DNA of 47,689 nucleotides from positions 1-47,689 of the forward strand of contig DVHJ01000071.1 of NCBI GenBank assembly GCA_018712145.1, written 5' to 3'. Numbering within the stretch: the first letter of the stretch is position 1; each line of letters starts with the position of its first letter. Source of the DNA: Candidatus Faecousia faecigallinarum. Lineage in GTDB: Bacteria > Bacillota > Clostridia > Oscillospirales > Oscillospiraceae. Both the position numbers and the translations under genes were made by a program. Shown piece by piece: positions 1 to 8,169 of the stretch. Under the pieces are notes generated by a model. The model saw only the letters and a program-made list of their open reading frames with translations. It ran no database searches and was not told the DNA's origin.

Positions 1-19
1 GTACAATGTTGTTGGACAT
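1..19 (-). CDS. 5' end of a gene clipped by the window edge
   Basis: Read on the minus strand, an ATG at 19-17 begins the peptide MSNNIV before the window ends. A good ribosome-binding site (AAAGGAG, about 28-36) sits 8-10 bases upstream, and a plausible promoter lies at 58-87. The gene therefore runs out of the window to the left and is expressed away from the GNAT gene at 281-868. Six residues are too few to name a product. Confidence 0.55.
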
Positions 20-57
20 GGTTTGTCGTCTCCTTTCAGAATGTGTGTAGCAACTTC

Positions 58-87
58 ATTCTACCAGAGACCGGCAAGCCGTGTCTA
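58..87 (-). promoter_or_regulatory. putative sigma-A promoter for the clipped leftmost gene
   Basis: On the minus strand TAGACA (87-82) and TAGAAT (63-58) are separated by 18 bases. This is a fair match to TTGACA/TATAAT, about 40 bases upstream of the ATG at 19. A second TATAAT-like box lies further upstream near 120, so the exact start is uncertain. Confidence 0.4.
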
Positions 88-155
88 CTTTTTCTGCTAT
101 TTTCAATTTGCGCAATTTATTATACCTTATCTACATTTGCGTTTTCCGTACAGAA

Positions 156-212
156 ACGCGGCAAGTTTTTTCATGTCATTACGAAGAAGTGACATGAAAA
201 AACTTGCCGCGT
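156..212. repeat. perfect 23-bp inverted repeat (palindromic element)
   Basis: Arms 156-178 and 190-212 are exact reverse complements, separated by 11 bases (179-189). The arms contain CATGTCA, and the left arm plus loop resemble the longer repeats near 16.86-16.93 kb (CGGCAA-N-CATGTCATT-CGA-AG). It lies 3' of the minus-strand GNAT gene, where the RNA hairpin could end transcription, although the T tract after the stem is poor. It is probably a miniature member of the dispersed repeat family, with terminator activity possible. Confidence 0.75.
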
Positions 213-280
213 GGGTGCAGGGCAAGGACGTTTCTGGGATGGACACCGTGGGCAAACAGGGCGATACAAGCCGTGCATTT

Positions 281-868
281 TCACGGTTCAATTTTTTTCC
301 ACCACACCTGGGGGGAATTTTCTGCGTAGCCAAGATAGGTCCGATGGTGATTCCCGTCCAAATCCATCTGATAAAGACGGAACACCACAGGGCGGTTTTT
401 CGGCTGCCACAGCTCTTGATAGGCGTATTGGTATGTCATCCCCAGCCGCTCCATCACCCGGCCGCTGGCCGGGTTATTCACATCATGGGTCGCAGTGAGG
501 TAAGGCACGCCGTCCCGGCGGGCTTGGGCAACCACCGCCCTGGCGGCCTCCGTGGCAATGCCCCGGCCCCAGTAGGCCCGGCTCAGCCCATAGCCCAAAT
601 CATAGGGTTCCTCGGGACTTAGATTTACATAACCTACTGGCACAGAATTTTCTGCCAGGCAGACGGCGTAGGCATATCCCTTCCCCAGCTGGTACAGGGG
701 AGCGTAGCGATGGGTGTAAAATGCCTCTGCTTCCGCCAGGGTGGTCAGGGGAAACCAGGGCAAAAACCGGTTGACTACCGGGTCGGATAGTATATCCAGC
801 AGCGCCTTTGTATCTGCCGGGGTAAACCGGCGCAAATACAGCCGTTTGGTATACAGCGTAGGGTGCAT
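281..868 (-). CDS. GNAT family N-acetyltransferase (RimJ/RimL-like)
   Basis: A 195-residue single-domain acetyltransferase that would move an acetyl group from acetyl-CoA to an amine. The substrate cannot be told from sequence; the RimJ/RimL-like subgroup includes enzymes for ribosomal protein N termini. It opens with the typical TKRLYLRRFTPAD segment. The acetyl-CoA pyrophosphate-binding loop (motif A) is at about residues 99-115 with WGRGIATEA, followed by the conserved NxxSxRVMERLGM region. The start has a CGGAGG site 5 bases upstream. Only 14 bases separate it from the helicase gene stop at 883, so the two are probably co-transcribed with this gene second. A regulatory link to the helicase is not evident. 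Confidence 0.85.
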   Translation of the reverse strand: MHPTLYTKRLYLRRFTPADTKALLDILSDPVVNRFLPWFPLTTLAEAEAFYTHRYAPLYQLGKGYAYAVCLAENSVPVGYVNLSPEEPYDLGYGLSRAYWGRGIATEAARAVVAQARRDGVPYLTATHDVNNPASGRVMERLGMTYQYAYQELWQPKNRPVVFRLYQMDLDGNHHRTYLGYAENSPQVWWKKIEP

Positions 869-882
869 AGCTAACCTCCGGG

Positions 883-2298
883 CTATTTTGGCGTCTTCCG
901 GTTCCGGTGCCGGCCATCGGCGAAGGCCACCACCCGCCCTGGCACCCAGGGATCGGAGCGCAGGGCGCGGCGAACCGTTTTTGGCGGTTGGCTGGCCGTG
1001 TTTTCCTTGGTGCCAACGGGATTGGGCTTCCCGGTTCCTGCCAGGAACACAGCGAGCTCCGCCTTAGCTGCCGGCAGGACAGGGGTAACCTGGCGCTCCG
1101 AAATTTTCGGCGCCTGGGGCTTTGTGCCAGAGGCTTTTGGCGGCGGGGTTTTGGTGGCCTGAGTCTTGGAGATTTCCATCGGCCAGGGGTGCTCTTCTAC
1201 CACCGGCACTGCCTTACCAATGAGCCGCTCAATATCCCTGAGGTAGGCCAATTCGTCGTAGTTGCAGAAACTAATGGCGATGCCGCTGCGGCCTGCCCGG
1301 CCGGTGCGGCCGATCCGGTGCACATAGGTTTCCGGCACGTTGGGCAGCTCGTAGTTGATCACACAGGCCAGGTCATTGACGTCAATGCCCCGGGCGGCAA
1401 TGTCGGTGGCCACCAGAACCCGGATTGCACCGGACTTAAAGTTTTCCAGGGCGGTCACCCGGGCGCTCTGGCTTTTATTGCCGTGGATGGCCATGGCGGG
1501 AATGCCGGATTTGGTGAGCATTTCCGCCACCCGGTTGGCGCCGTGCTTGGTGTTGGTGAACACCAGGACACTGGGATCATTCCGGGTGCGCAGCAGATGG
1601 GTGAGCAGCAGCTTTTTATTCCCTTTGTCCACCTTATACACCTGCTGGCGGATGGCCTCCACCGTGGAGGACTGGGGGGTGACTTCCACCCGGATGGGGT
1701 TCCGGAGAATGGATTTCGCCAGCTCGGCAATTTCCTTGGGCATGGTGGCGGAAAACAGTAGAGTCTGCCGCTTCTGGGGTAGCCGGGCGATGACCTTCCG
1801 CACATCATGGATGAAGCCCATGTCCAGCATCCGGTCCGCCTCGTCCAGGACGAAAATTTCCAGGCCGCTCAGGTCAATGTGGCCCTGATTGCACAGGTCG
1901 TTGAGCCGGCCTGGGGTAGCCACCAAAATATCCACGCCCTGCGCCAGCGCCTGCACCTGAGGCCCCTGGCCGACGCCGCCGAAAATCACCGTGGAGCGCA
2001 GGGGGAGAAACTGGCCATACTGGGTAAAGTTCTCCTGGATCTGCAGGGCCAGCTCCCGGGTGGGGGTGAGCACCAGGGCGCGAATGGGAAAGTGCTTAGG
2101 GTTTGTCCGAAGCCGTTGCAAAATGGGGATGGCAAAAGCGGCGGTTTTGCCGGTGCCGGTTTGGGCACAGCCAATGAGATCTTTGCCCCGCAAAATAGGG
2201 CCGATGGCAGCGGCCTGAATGGGGGTGGGCTGAGTATAGCCTATTGCACCCACGGCCCGCAGCAGGGCGGGCTGCAAATGTAAATCCTGAAATGTCAT
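883..2298 (-). CDS. DEAD-box ATP-dependent RNA helicase
   Basis: An RNA helicase of about 471 residues that would unwind RNA duplexes in ribosome assembly or mRNA turnover. Taking the ATG at 2298, it shows the Q motif (FQDLHLQ...PTPIQ, about 3-28), motif I AQTGTGKT (45-52), PTRELALQ (79-86), TPGR (128-131), DEAD (152-155), SAT (183-185), [10 protein letters not shown] (297-306) and HRIGRTGR (327-334). The tail after about residue 380 is proline- and lysine/arginine-rich, as in CshA/RhlE-type helicases. A longer frame runs to 2337, but AAGGAAC sits 6 bases before the 2298 ATG and homologs begin at MTFQDL. It resembles RhlE/CshA, but a specific symbol is not justified. Confidence 0.93.
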   Translation of the reverse strand: MTFQDLHLQPALLRAVGAIGYTQPTPIQAAAIGPILRGKDLIGCAQTGTGKTAAFAIPILQRLRTNPKHFPIRALVLTPTRELALQIQENFTQYGQFLPLRSTVIFGGVGQGPQVQALAQGVDILVATPGRLNDLCNQGHIDLSGLEIFVLDEADRMLDMGFIHDVRKVIARLPQKRQTLLFSATMPKEIAELAKSILRNPIRVEVTPQSSTVEAIRQQVYKVDKGNKKLLLTHLLRTRNDPSVLVFTNTKHGANRVAEMLTKSGIPAMAIHGNKSQSARVTALENFKSGAIRVLVATDIAARGIDVNDLACVINYELPNVPETYVHRIGRTGRAGRSGIAISFCNYDELAYLRDIERLIGKAVPVVEEHPWPMEISKTQATKTPPPKASGTKPQAPKISERQVTPVLPAAKAELAVFLAGTGKPNPVGTKENTASQPPKTVRRALRSDPWVPGRVVAFADGRHRNRKTPK

Positions 2299-2350
2299 GA
2301 ACTGTTCCTTAATACAAAAAATTTTGCCGTTTGGCACAACGGTTTATCTT

Positions 2351-2379
2351 AGTATATACCATCCGCCGGAGAAAATCAA
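2351..2379 (-). promoter_or_regulatory. promoter of the helicase-GNAT unit
   Basis: On the minus strand TTGATT (2379-2374) and TATACT (2356-2351) are separated by 17 bases, about 55 bases upstream of the helicase ATG. A divergent -10-like TATACT lies at 2432-2437 on the plus strand for the next gene, without a good -35 box. Confidence 0.65.
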
Positions 2380-2480
2380 TCCGGCAATTTGCCTGCACAA
2401 AATACCTGTAGAAAAATACCAAAATATTTGTTATACTAAGGGGGAAATTTGTCCCGTGGGGAGAAAAACTGGGAGGACGT

Positions 2481-3758
2481 ATGGACGAGAAAAAATACCA
2501 ACAGTATCTTTCCCTTTTGCAGCGGGAGTTGATTCCCGCCATGGGCTGCACCGAACCCATTGCCCTGGCCTATTGCGGCGCCGCCGCCCAGCAAGCTGCC
2601 GGGAATCCACCGCCGGAAACCCTGGTGGAGGCGGCGGTGCTGGTCAGCGGCAACATCATCAAAAATGTAAAAAGCGTGATTGTGCCCAATACCGGCGGCC
2701 TGCGGGGGATTGAGACGGCTGTAGCGGCGGGCTTAGTCTCCGGCCGCCAGGATAAGCTGCTGGAGGTGTTGGCGGAGCTGCCGCCGGAGCGGTTGCCTGC
2801 GCTGCACCGGCTGCTGGAACGGAAAGTGATCCGGATGGCCCCGGCGGATACGGAGTCGGTGCTGTACATAGAAATCCGGCTGACCTATCCCCGCTGCACC
2901 ACCCGGGCAATTTTGGAGGGCAGCCACACCGGCCTGGTTCTCCTGGAGCGGGACGGGGTGGTGCTGCACCGGGCAGATCCGGTGGAGCAGCAAATCCAGC
3001 ATTGTCCTGCGCTTACCGTGGGGGATATTTTCGACTTTGCCCAGTCGGCTGATCCGGCCGACTTGGAGCCGGTGGTGGGCCGGCAGATCGACCATAATAT
3101 GGCCATTGCCCAGGCAGGCATGGACCAGGCCTGGGGGGCCAATGTGGGCAAGGTGCTGCGCCGGGTGGGAGGCGAGAGCTGCCGCTGCCTGGCCCGGGCC
3201 TATGCTGCCGCCGGGTCAGATGCCCGGATGAGCGGCTGTGAAATGCCGGTAGTCATCGTTTCCGGCAGCGGCAACCAGGGCATCACCGCCTCGGTGCCGG
3301 TGGCGGTATATGCCAAGGCCCTGGGTAAAAGCCGGGAGGACCTCCTCCGGGCGGTGGCTCTGTCGGACCTGGTGACCATCCACCAGAAAACCGGTATCGG
3401 CTGCCTGTCCGCTTTCTGCGGCGCGGTGTGCGCCGGCTGCGGCGCCGGAGCCGGGGTGGCTTACCTGGAGACGAGGGATTATAAAACGGTGACCCATACC
3501 ATTGTCAACGCCTTGGCGGTGATCTCCGGCATGGTTTGCGACGGGGCGAAGCCCTCCTGCGCGGCCAAAATTGCCGCGGCGGTGGACGCAGGCTTGCTGG
3601 GCTATGAGATGTACTGCCAGGGGCAGCAATTTTTGGACGGCGACGGCATTGTCTGCAAAGGGGTAGACAATACCATTGGCAACGTAGGCCGCATGGCAAA
3701 AACCGGTATGCGGGAAACCGACCGGGTGATTTTAGAGATTATGTGCGGAAACCGATGA
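2481..3758 (+). CDS. L-cysteine desulfidase / serine dehydratase-like protein (UPF0597, YhaM/CdsB family)
   Basis: A 425-residue cytoplasmic protein of the UPF0597 family. Characterised members are iron-sulfur, PLP-independent enzymes that split L-cysteine into pyruvate, ammonia and sulfide, and the fold is related to the serine dehydratase alpha chain. Visible marks are MGCTEPIALAYC near the N terminus (Cys23), GSGNQG in the middle, and the cysteine-rich GIGCLSAFCGAVCAGCGAG segment at about 300-320, which with Cys23 would hold the cluster. Length is normal. The ATG at 2481 has GGGAGG 6 bases upstream. It stands alone, divergent from the helicase and convergent with the pot operon. Whether cysteine or serine is the main substrate cannot be read from sequence. 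Confidence 0.88.
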   Translation: MDEKKYQQYLSLLQRELIPAMGCTEPIALAYCGAAAQQAAGNPPPETLVEAAVLVSGNIIKNVKSVIVPNTGGLRGIETAVAAGLVSGRQDKLLEVLAELPPERLPALHRLLERKVIRMAPADTESVLYIEIRLTYPRCTTRAILEGSHTGLVLLERDGVVLHRADPVEQQIQHCPALTVGDIFDFAQSADPADLEPVVGRQIDHNMAIAQAGMDQAWGANVGKVLRRVGGESCRCLARAYAAAGSDARMSGCEMPVVIVSGSGNQGITASVPVAVYAKALGKSREDLLRAVALSDLVTIHQKTGIGCLSAFCGAVCAGCGAGAGVAYLETRDYKTVTHTIVNALAVISGMVCDGAKPSCAAKIAAAVDAGLLGYEMYCQGQQFLDGDGIVCKGVDNTIGNVGRMAKTGMRETDRVILEIMCGNR

Positions 3759-3814
3759 AACTCTGCCGGCTGCATCTCGGAAAAAAGCAAAATCGTTTTT
3801 CGTCGGAAACAACA

Positions 3815-3843
3815 GGGCCTGTTGCAAACTTTGCAACAGGCCC
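3815..3843 (-). terminator. hairpin at the 3' end of the pot operon
   Basis: GGGCCTGTTGCAAA (3815-3828) is complementary to 3830-3843, giving a strong GC-rich stem with a tight loop. It lies between the convergent ends of the UPF0597 gene (3758) and potD (3856). On the minus strand it is followed by a modest TGTTGTTT tract, and a run of T precedes it. It may serve both genes. The core GTTGCAAA recurs in the hairpin at 20314-20343. Confidence 0.6.
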
Positions 3844-3855
3844 CAAAAAATGAGA

Positions 3856-4971
3856 TCAATTGGTTTTTACCTGGAGCCACAGCTCCTCCATCCGCTGGTT
3901 GGTTTCTTGTGGCAGGAACAGGAAGGTGGTGCCTTTGCCCAGGACTTCCTGGGGAGGATAGGCGATTTCACTGTTTACCATATCCGGATCCATGTATTCC
4001 TTGGCGGCAGATTCCGGAGTGCCATAGCCAATCCAGTCCATGTTGCCGCCGGCAATTTCCGGATCGCACAGGAAGTTGATGAAAGTCTCAGCCGCTTCCT
4101 TGTTCTGGGCGCAGGAGGGAATGCACATGGCATCAATAAAGAAGTTGAAGCCCTGGCTGGGGTGATAGAAGGCCAGATCCGGATTTTCATCCGCCATGAG
4201 CAGGTAATCGCCGGCATAGTAGGGCGCGATCCACGCCTCTTCATTTTCCATCAGGTCGAAGATTTCGTCCATCACGTACTGCTGCACCAGGGGGCGCTGC
4301 TCGATGAGCTTGTCGGCGCAGGCCTGGAGCTCGGCATCGTCGGTGGTGTTCACGTCGTAGCCCAGCAGGTACTGGGCAATGCCGAAGGCGTCCCGGGAGT
4401 TGCCAAACATCAGGATCTTGCCGGCATACTTCTCGTTCCACAGCAGCTCCCAGCCGCCTACGTCAGCCGCATCTACATATTTGGTGTTGTAAATGATGCC
4501 CACGGTACCCCAGGTGTAGGGGATGGAGTAGACATTGTCCGGGTCATAGGCGGTGTTCTTATAGGCCTCGTCGATATACTGATAGTTGGGGATATTGTCG
4601 AAGTCCAGGGGCAGGAGCATATCCTCGTCAATGAGCCGGGCGATCATATAGTCCGAGGGAATGATCACGTCCACGGAGATACCGCCGGTCTTCAGCTTGG
4701 AGTACATGGTTTCGTTGGAGTCGTAGGTGGTGTAGTTGACGTGAATGTTGGGATATGTCGCTTCAAATTCCGCGATCACGTCCATGGCGCCCTCATCGCC
4801 CTCGGCGATATACTGGCCCCAGTTGTAAACGTTGATGGTGACCTCTTCGCTGTCATTGCCGGCGGTGGAGTTACTGCCATCCGTACCGGTTTGGCCTTGG
4901 GTGGCCATTTGGGCGCAGCCGGCCATGGCAACCAGGAGCACAGCCAAAAACAGGGCAAACACTTTCTTCAT
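3856..4971 (-). CDS. potD: spermidine/putrescine ABC transporter substrate-binding lipoprotein
   Basis: The extracytoplasmic polyamine receptor of the importer encoded here, 371 residues. It has a lipoprotein signal peptide: basic MKK, a hydrophobic stretch to about residue 16, and lipobox VAMAGC with Cys19 as the lipidated residue. A short polar linker follows, then the mature domain starting VTINVYNWGQYIAEG, which is characteristic of PotD/PotF. Other family marks are IPSDYMIARLIDEDML and IPYTWGTVGIIYNT. A GAGGAGG site lies 7 bases before the ATG. It is last in the operon potA-potB-potC-potD, 23 bases after potC. Selectivity between spermidine and putrescine is not resolved. Confidence 0.95.
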   Translation of the reverse strand: MKKVFALFLAVLLVAMAGCAQMATQGQTGTDGSNSTAGNDSEEVTINVYNWGQYIAEGDEGAMDVIAEFEATYPNIHVNYTTYDSNETMYSKLKTGGISVDVIIPSDYMIARLIDEDMLLPLDFDNIPNYQYIDEAYKNTAYDPDNVYSIPYTWGTVGIIYNTKYVDAADVGGWELLWNEKYAGKILMFGNSRDAFGIAQYLLGYDVNTTDDAELQACADKLIEQRPLVQQYVMDEIFDLMENEEAWIAPYYAGDYLLMADENPDLAFYHPSQGFNFFIDAMCIPSCAQNKEAAETFINFLCDPEIAGGNMDWIGYGTPESAAKEYMDPDMVNSEIAYPPQEVLGKGTTFLFLPQETNQRMEELWLQVKTN

Positions 4972-4994
4972 GAAAAATACCTCCTCAAACTTGG

Positions 4995-5813
4995 TCAGAC
5001 TTTTCTGACGGCATGTTGCAAATTCCGCTTTTTCTCTGCCTTGGCCTGGAAGAAGTTCATCAGCACCATCATGATCAGAATCATGGCGAACAGCAGGGTA
5101 AACAAGGCGTAAATTTTGGGCTGCAGGGGCTTTTTGGTGTAGTTATAAATTTCTACTGGCAGAGTTACATAGGACGGGCCATAGACAAAGTAGCTGATCA
5201 CAAAGTCGTCCAAACTCATGGTGAAGGCCATGATGGCCCCGGAGACAATGCCGGGCATGATCTCATGGATGGTCACTTTCCGAAAGGCCTGGAAGGGGGT
5301 GCAGCCCAGATCCAGGGCCGCTTCATGCAGCGCCGGGTCCATCTGGGTCAGCTTTGGCATGACGCTGAGAATCACATAGGGCAGGTTGAAGGTCACGTGG
5401 GCAATGAGCAGAGTCCAGAACCCCAAAATGGTATTGTTTCGCAGTAAAGCGCCGATGAACACAAACAGCAGCGACAGGGACACGCCGGTGACAATATCCG
5501 GATTGGTCATGGGGATATTGGTCACGGTGAGAATGGCCGAGCGCAGCCGGGGCCGCATCCGGTGGATGCCGATGGCAGCCGCAGTGCCCATGATGGTGGC
5601 AATCAGGCTGGACAACAAGGCGATCTCCAGAGAGTTGCCCAGCAGAGGCAGGAGCTTATCATCCTGGAACAGCTCAATATACCGGTGGAAGGTGAAGCCT
5701 TCAAAGTCTGTAATGTCCTTGCCGGTGTTGAAGGATGCGACAATGAGTACCACCATAGGCAGGTACAGAAACAGAAAAATGATGATGGTGTAAATTCGAT
5801 TCAGCCGTTTCAT
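4995..5813 (-). CDS. potC: spermidine/putrescine ABC transporter permease PotC
   Basis: One of the two membrane permeases of the polyamine importer, 272 residues from the ATG at 5813. About six membrane helices are visible, the first at residues 8-27. The inner-membrane EAA loop, which docks to the PotA ATPase, is seen as EAALDLGCTPFQAFRKVTIHEIMPGI. The reading frame is open further upstream to 5870, but the chosen ATG overlaps the potB stop as ATGA (5813-5810), has GGGAGGA upstream, and fits homologs that begin with a short basic N terminus. It is translationally coupled to potB. Confidence 0.94.
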   Translation of the reverse strand: MKRLNRIYTIIIFLFLYLPMVVLIVASFNTGKDITDFEGFTFHRYIELFQDDKLLPLLGNSLEIALLSSLIATIMGTAAAIGIHRMRPRLRSAILTVTNIPMTNPDIVTGVSLSLLFVFIGALLRNNTILGFWTLLIAHVTFNLPYVILSVMPKLTQMDPALHEAALDLGCTPFQAFRKVTIHEIMPGIVSGAIMAFTMSLDDFVISYFVYGPSYVTLPVEIYNYTKKPLQPKIYALFTLLFAMILIMMVLMNFFQAKAEKKRNLQHAVRKV

Positions 5814-6670
5814 ACCACCACATCCTCCCGATGGTCTTTCCCCACGAAGCGGTTCATGAGGCCGACGCAAATGAAAATCATGATCATCAGCACCAGAGAC
5901 AGCGCCGCCCCCAGGTTGGGGTTGTTGGCGCTCTTAAACTGACTTTCCACCACGTCGCCGATCATGGTGGTGCCGGTGGAGCCCAGTTTCTGGGAGATAT
6001 AGAAGGTGGACACCGCCGGGACAAATACCATGGTCAAGCCGGACAAAATGCCGGGCAGGGACAGCGGCAGTACTACCTTAGTGAACACATGGCGGCTGTT
6101 GCAGCCCAGATCTTCCGCTGCTTCTATGAGCAGGGGGTCAATCTTCAGAATAATGGAGTATAGGGGCAGGATCATGTAGGGCAGGTAATTGTACACCATG
6201 CCCAAGATCACCGCGCCGGTGGTGCGGATCAGGGGGAGGGGGCCGATGCCGAACAAGCCCAAGAATTGGTTGATAATGCCGGTATCCCGGAGCAGGCCCA
6301 CCCAGGCCAGGGTGCGCAGCAGGAAGCTCATGCACATGGGCAGCATCACCAGCATATAGAGGAACCGCTGAACCGCAGGTTTCCGGTGGGCAATATAGTA
6401 GGCCACCGGATAGCCGATCACCAGGCAGATCAGGGCGGCCAGCAGGGCATACCAGATGGAGCGGCCAAACACCTTGGGGAACGCGCCGGTGAACACCTTG
6501 CCCAGGTTATCCAGGGAAAACAAGCCGGTGGCCGGGTCGGTTAGCGCATAGAATACCACCACGCCCAGGGGAATGAGGATAAAGATCACCATCCAGACCA
6601 GGTACGGGGCGGTGAGGAAGAAGGAACCGCCGGTGCGGACGGGCGGGACTTTGGGCTTATTCTTCTGCAT
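5810..6670 (-). CDS. potB: spermidine/putrescine ABC transporter permease PotB
   Basis: The partner permease to PotC, 286 residues with about six membrane helices. A cytoplasmic basic N terminus precedes the first helix (about 20-42). The EAA-type loop reads [26 protein letters not shown]. Its start lies inside the end of potA (14-base overlap), with GGAGG about 8 bases upstream within potA, and its stop overlaps the potC start. That order and spacing point to one coupled polycistronic message. Confidence 0.94.
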   Translation of the reverse strand: MQKNKPKVPPVRTGGSFFLTAPYLVWMVIFILIPLGVVVFYALTDPATGLFSLDNLGKVFTGAFPKVFGRSIWYALLAALICLVIGYPVAYYIAHRKPAVQRFLYMLVMLPMCMSFLLRTLAWVGLLRDTGIINQFLGLFGIGPLPLIRTTGAVILGMVYNYLPYMILPLYSIILKIDPLLIEAAEDLGCNSRHVFTKVVLPLSLPGILSGLTMVFVPAVSTFYISQKLGSTGTTMIGDVVESQFKSANNPNLGAALSLVLMIMIFICVGLMNRFVGKDHREDVVV

Positions 6671-7778
6671 CGTCCGTATCCTCCGTCAGCTCATCGTATT
6701 CGGCAGAGTAGGAGCTATAGTCGCCAAACTGGCCGGAATACTCGCTCTTTTTCATGACGTGGATATCCTCCGGATTCAGGCGGATGCCGATGGTGGCGTC
6801 CACCGGATGGTAGTCCGTGGTTTGAATGAGCCACTTAAAACCTTTGAAATCCACAATGATGTCGTAGTTCAGGCCTTTGAAGGTGACGGAAGTGACGGTG
6901 CCGGTCAGGTGGCCCAGCTGAGGCTCCACAATGTCGATGTCCTCAGGTCGGATCACCACGTCCACCGGCTCATTTTTGGCAAATCCCGTGTCCACGCAGG
7001 CAAAGGCCCGGCCAAAGAACTTCACCAGCCGGTCTTCCAGCATAATGCCGTCCAGGATATTGCTTTCGCCGATGAAGTCTGCTACAAAGGCGTTTTTCGG
7101 CTCGTTGTAGATATCCTCCGGCCGGCCGATTTGCTGAATGCGGCCCTTGTCCATCACGACGACAGTGTCGGACATGGCCAGGGCCTCTTCCTGATCGTGG
7201 GTTACATATATAAACGTAATTCCCATGGCCTGCTGGATACGTTTCAGCTCGTTCTGCATGTCTTTTCGCAATCGCAGATCCAGCGCACCCAGGGGCTCGT
7301 CCAGCAGCAGCACCTTCGGCTGGTTGACCAGCGCCCGGGCAATGGCTACCCGCTGCTGCTGGCCGCCGGACAGGGAAGTAACTTTTCGGGTCTCATATCC
7401 CTTCAGGCTGACAATTTCCAGCATTTCGGTGACACGCCGGTTGATCTCGTCCTTTGGCAGCTTGGAAATGCGCAGGCCGAAGGCGATATTGTCAAATACA
7501 TCCAAATGGGGGAACAAAGCATACCGTTGGAATACGGTATTGATCTGCCGCTTATAGGGGGGGACGTCATTCATGCGCGATCCGTCGAATAGCACATCGC
7601 CGGAGGTAGGCGTCAAAAACCCGCCGATAATCCGCAGCGTGGTGGTTTTCCCACAGCCGGATGGGCCGAGAAGGGTGAGAAATTCATGATCGTTGATATA
7701 GAGATTGATATCGTCTAAAATACGTTCACCGTCAAACTCCATCACCAGATGGGAAAGACGGATCAGTTCTTTGGACAT
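6657..7778 (-). CDS. potA: spermidine/putrescine ABC transporter ATP-binding protein
   Basis: The ATPase that powers polyamine import, 373 residues, at the inner face of the membrane. Walker A GPSGCGKT is at 38-45, the Q-loop at about 83, signature LSGGQ at 136-140, Walker B VLLLDE at 156-161, and the switch histidine in THDQEEAL. After about residue 240 there is a TOBE-type regulatory domain, usual for PotA, and an acidic tail ending DDAEE. The GGGGGAGG site is 4 bases before the ATG. It is first in the operon, behind a near-perfect promoter at 7847-7875 carrying an operator-like palindrome. No XRE/cupin-type regulator gene, often found beside pot operons, is present here. Confidence 0.95.
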   Translation of the reverse strand: MSKELIRLSHLVMEFDGERILDDINLYINDHEFLTLLGPSGCGKTTTLRIIGGFLTPTSGDVLFDGSRMNDVPPYKRQINTVFQRYALFPHLDVFDNIAFGLRISKLPKDEINRRVTEMLEIVSLKGYETRKVTSLSGGQQQRVAIARALVNQPKVLLLDEPLGALDLRLRKDMQNELKRIQQAMGITFIYVTHDQEEALAMSDTVVVMDKGRIQQIGRPEDIYNEPKNAFVADFIGESNILDGIMLEDRLVKFFGRAFACVDTGFAKNEPVDVVIRPEDIDIVEPQLGHLTGTVTSVTFKGLNYDIIVDFKGFKWLIQTTDYHPVDATIGIRLNPEDIHVMKKSEYSGQFGDYSSYSAEYDELTEDTDDAEE

Positions 7779-7839
7779 TTATCCTCCCCCATTCCTTCAG
7801 TTAGATTTTTTTGTTTGCCCCTGCGCATACCGGTGCAAA

Positions 7840-7855
7840 CAGTATATGTATACTG
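7840..7855. promoter_or_regulatory. operator-like palindrome overlapping the potA -10 box
   Basis: CAGTATATGTATACTG is a 7-bp inverted repeat around a 2-base centre and covers the -10 hexamer of the potA promoter. A dimeric repressor bound here would block the promoter. Part of the symmetry could simply come from two overlapping TATA-type boxes, and no regulator is encoded next to it. Confidence 0.45.
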
Positions 7856-7875
7856 GAAAACCCCCCTTTTGTCAA
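7847..7875 (-). promoter_or_regulatory. sigma-A promoter of potABCD
   Basis: On the minus strand a perfect TTGACA (7875-7870) and TATACA (7852-7847) are separated by exactly 17 bases, about 70 bases upstream of the potA start. Confidence 0.82.
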
Positions 7876-8098
7876 TAAAATTTGCAACAAATTTTGGCAT
7901 ATTTTTTGGGGAAAGCCGGGAGCCAACCGGCAAAGACGCACCGCGCTAAACTGCACCGCGGAAGCGGGCAAATCCTCGCCGCCCCAAAGTCTGCGCCATG
8001 GGTCCATACGGTTCCGCTCTCCACAAAAGGTGCCCCTTTGCAGCCCCCTGCCAACCCGCCTTCATCGTTTACATGGCCTTGTCCGGCGCTTCCGTTTC
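7876..8098. other. gene-free stretch upstream of the pot promoter
   Basis: Short open frames here have no start signals and no recognisable protein features. The sequence is GC-rich with several small inverted repeats but no aptamer I recognise. It separates the pot promoter from the palindrome at 8099-8149. Confidence 0.4.
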
Positions 8099-8149
8099 TG
8101 CATGTCAATGCGCCCCAGTGATTGCATCACTGGGGCGCATTGACATGCA
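8099..8149. repeat. perfect 24-bp inverted repeat with a 3-base loop
   Basis: Arms 8099-8122 and 8126-8149 are exact reverse complements around TGC. The outer part of each arm is TGCATGTCA, the same terminal motif as the dispersed repeats at 16.5-17.3 kb and 47.3-47.7 kb. The inner part (GCGCCCCAGTGAT) differs. It lies just 3' of the pseudouridine synthase gene (stop at 8170). No T tract follows the stem on the minus strand, so a transposed miniature palindrome fits better than an ordinary terminator. Confidence 0.75.
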
Positions 8150-8169
8150 CTACACGTTTGGCGGAAAGG

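Noticed and set aside
3850-5112. Open frame of 420 codons antisense to potD
   Set aside because: The minus strand encodes a complete PotD with lipobox; the plus frame is a shadow rich in His and Val.
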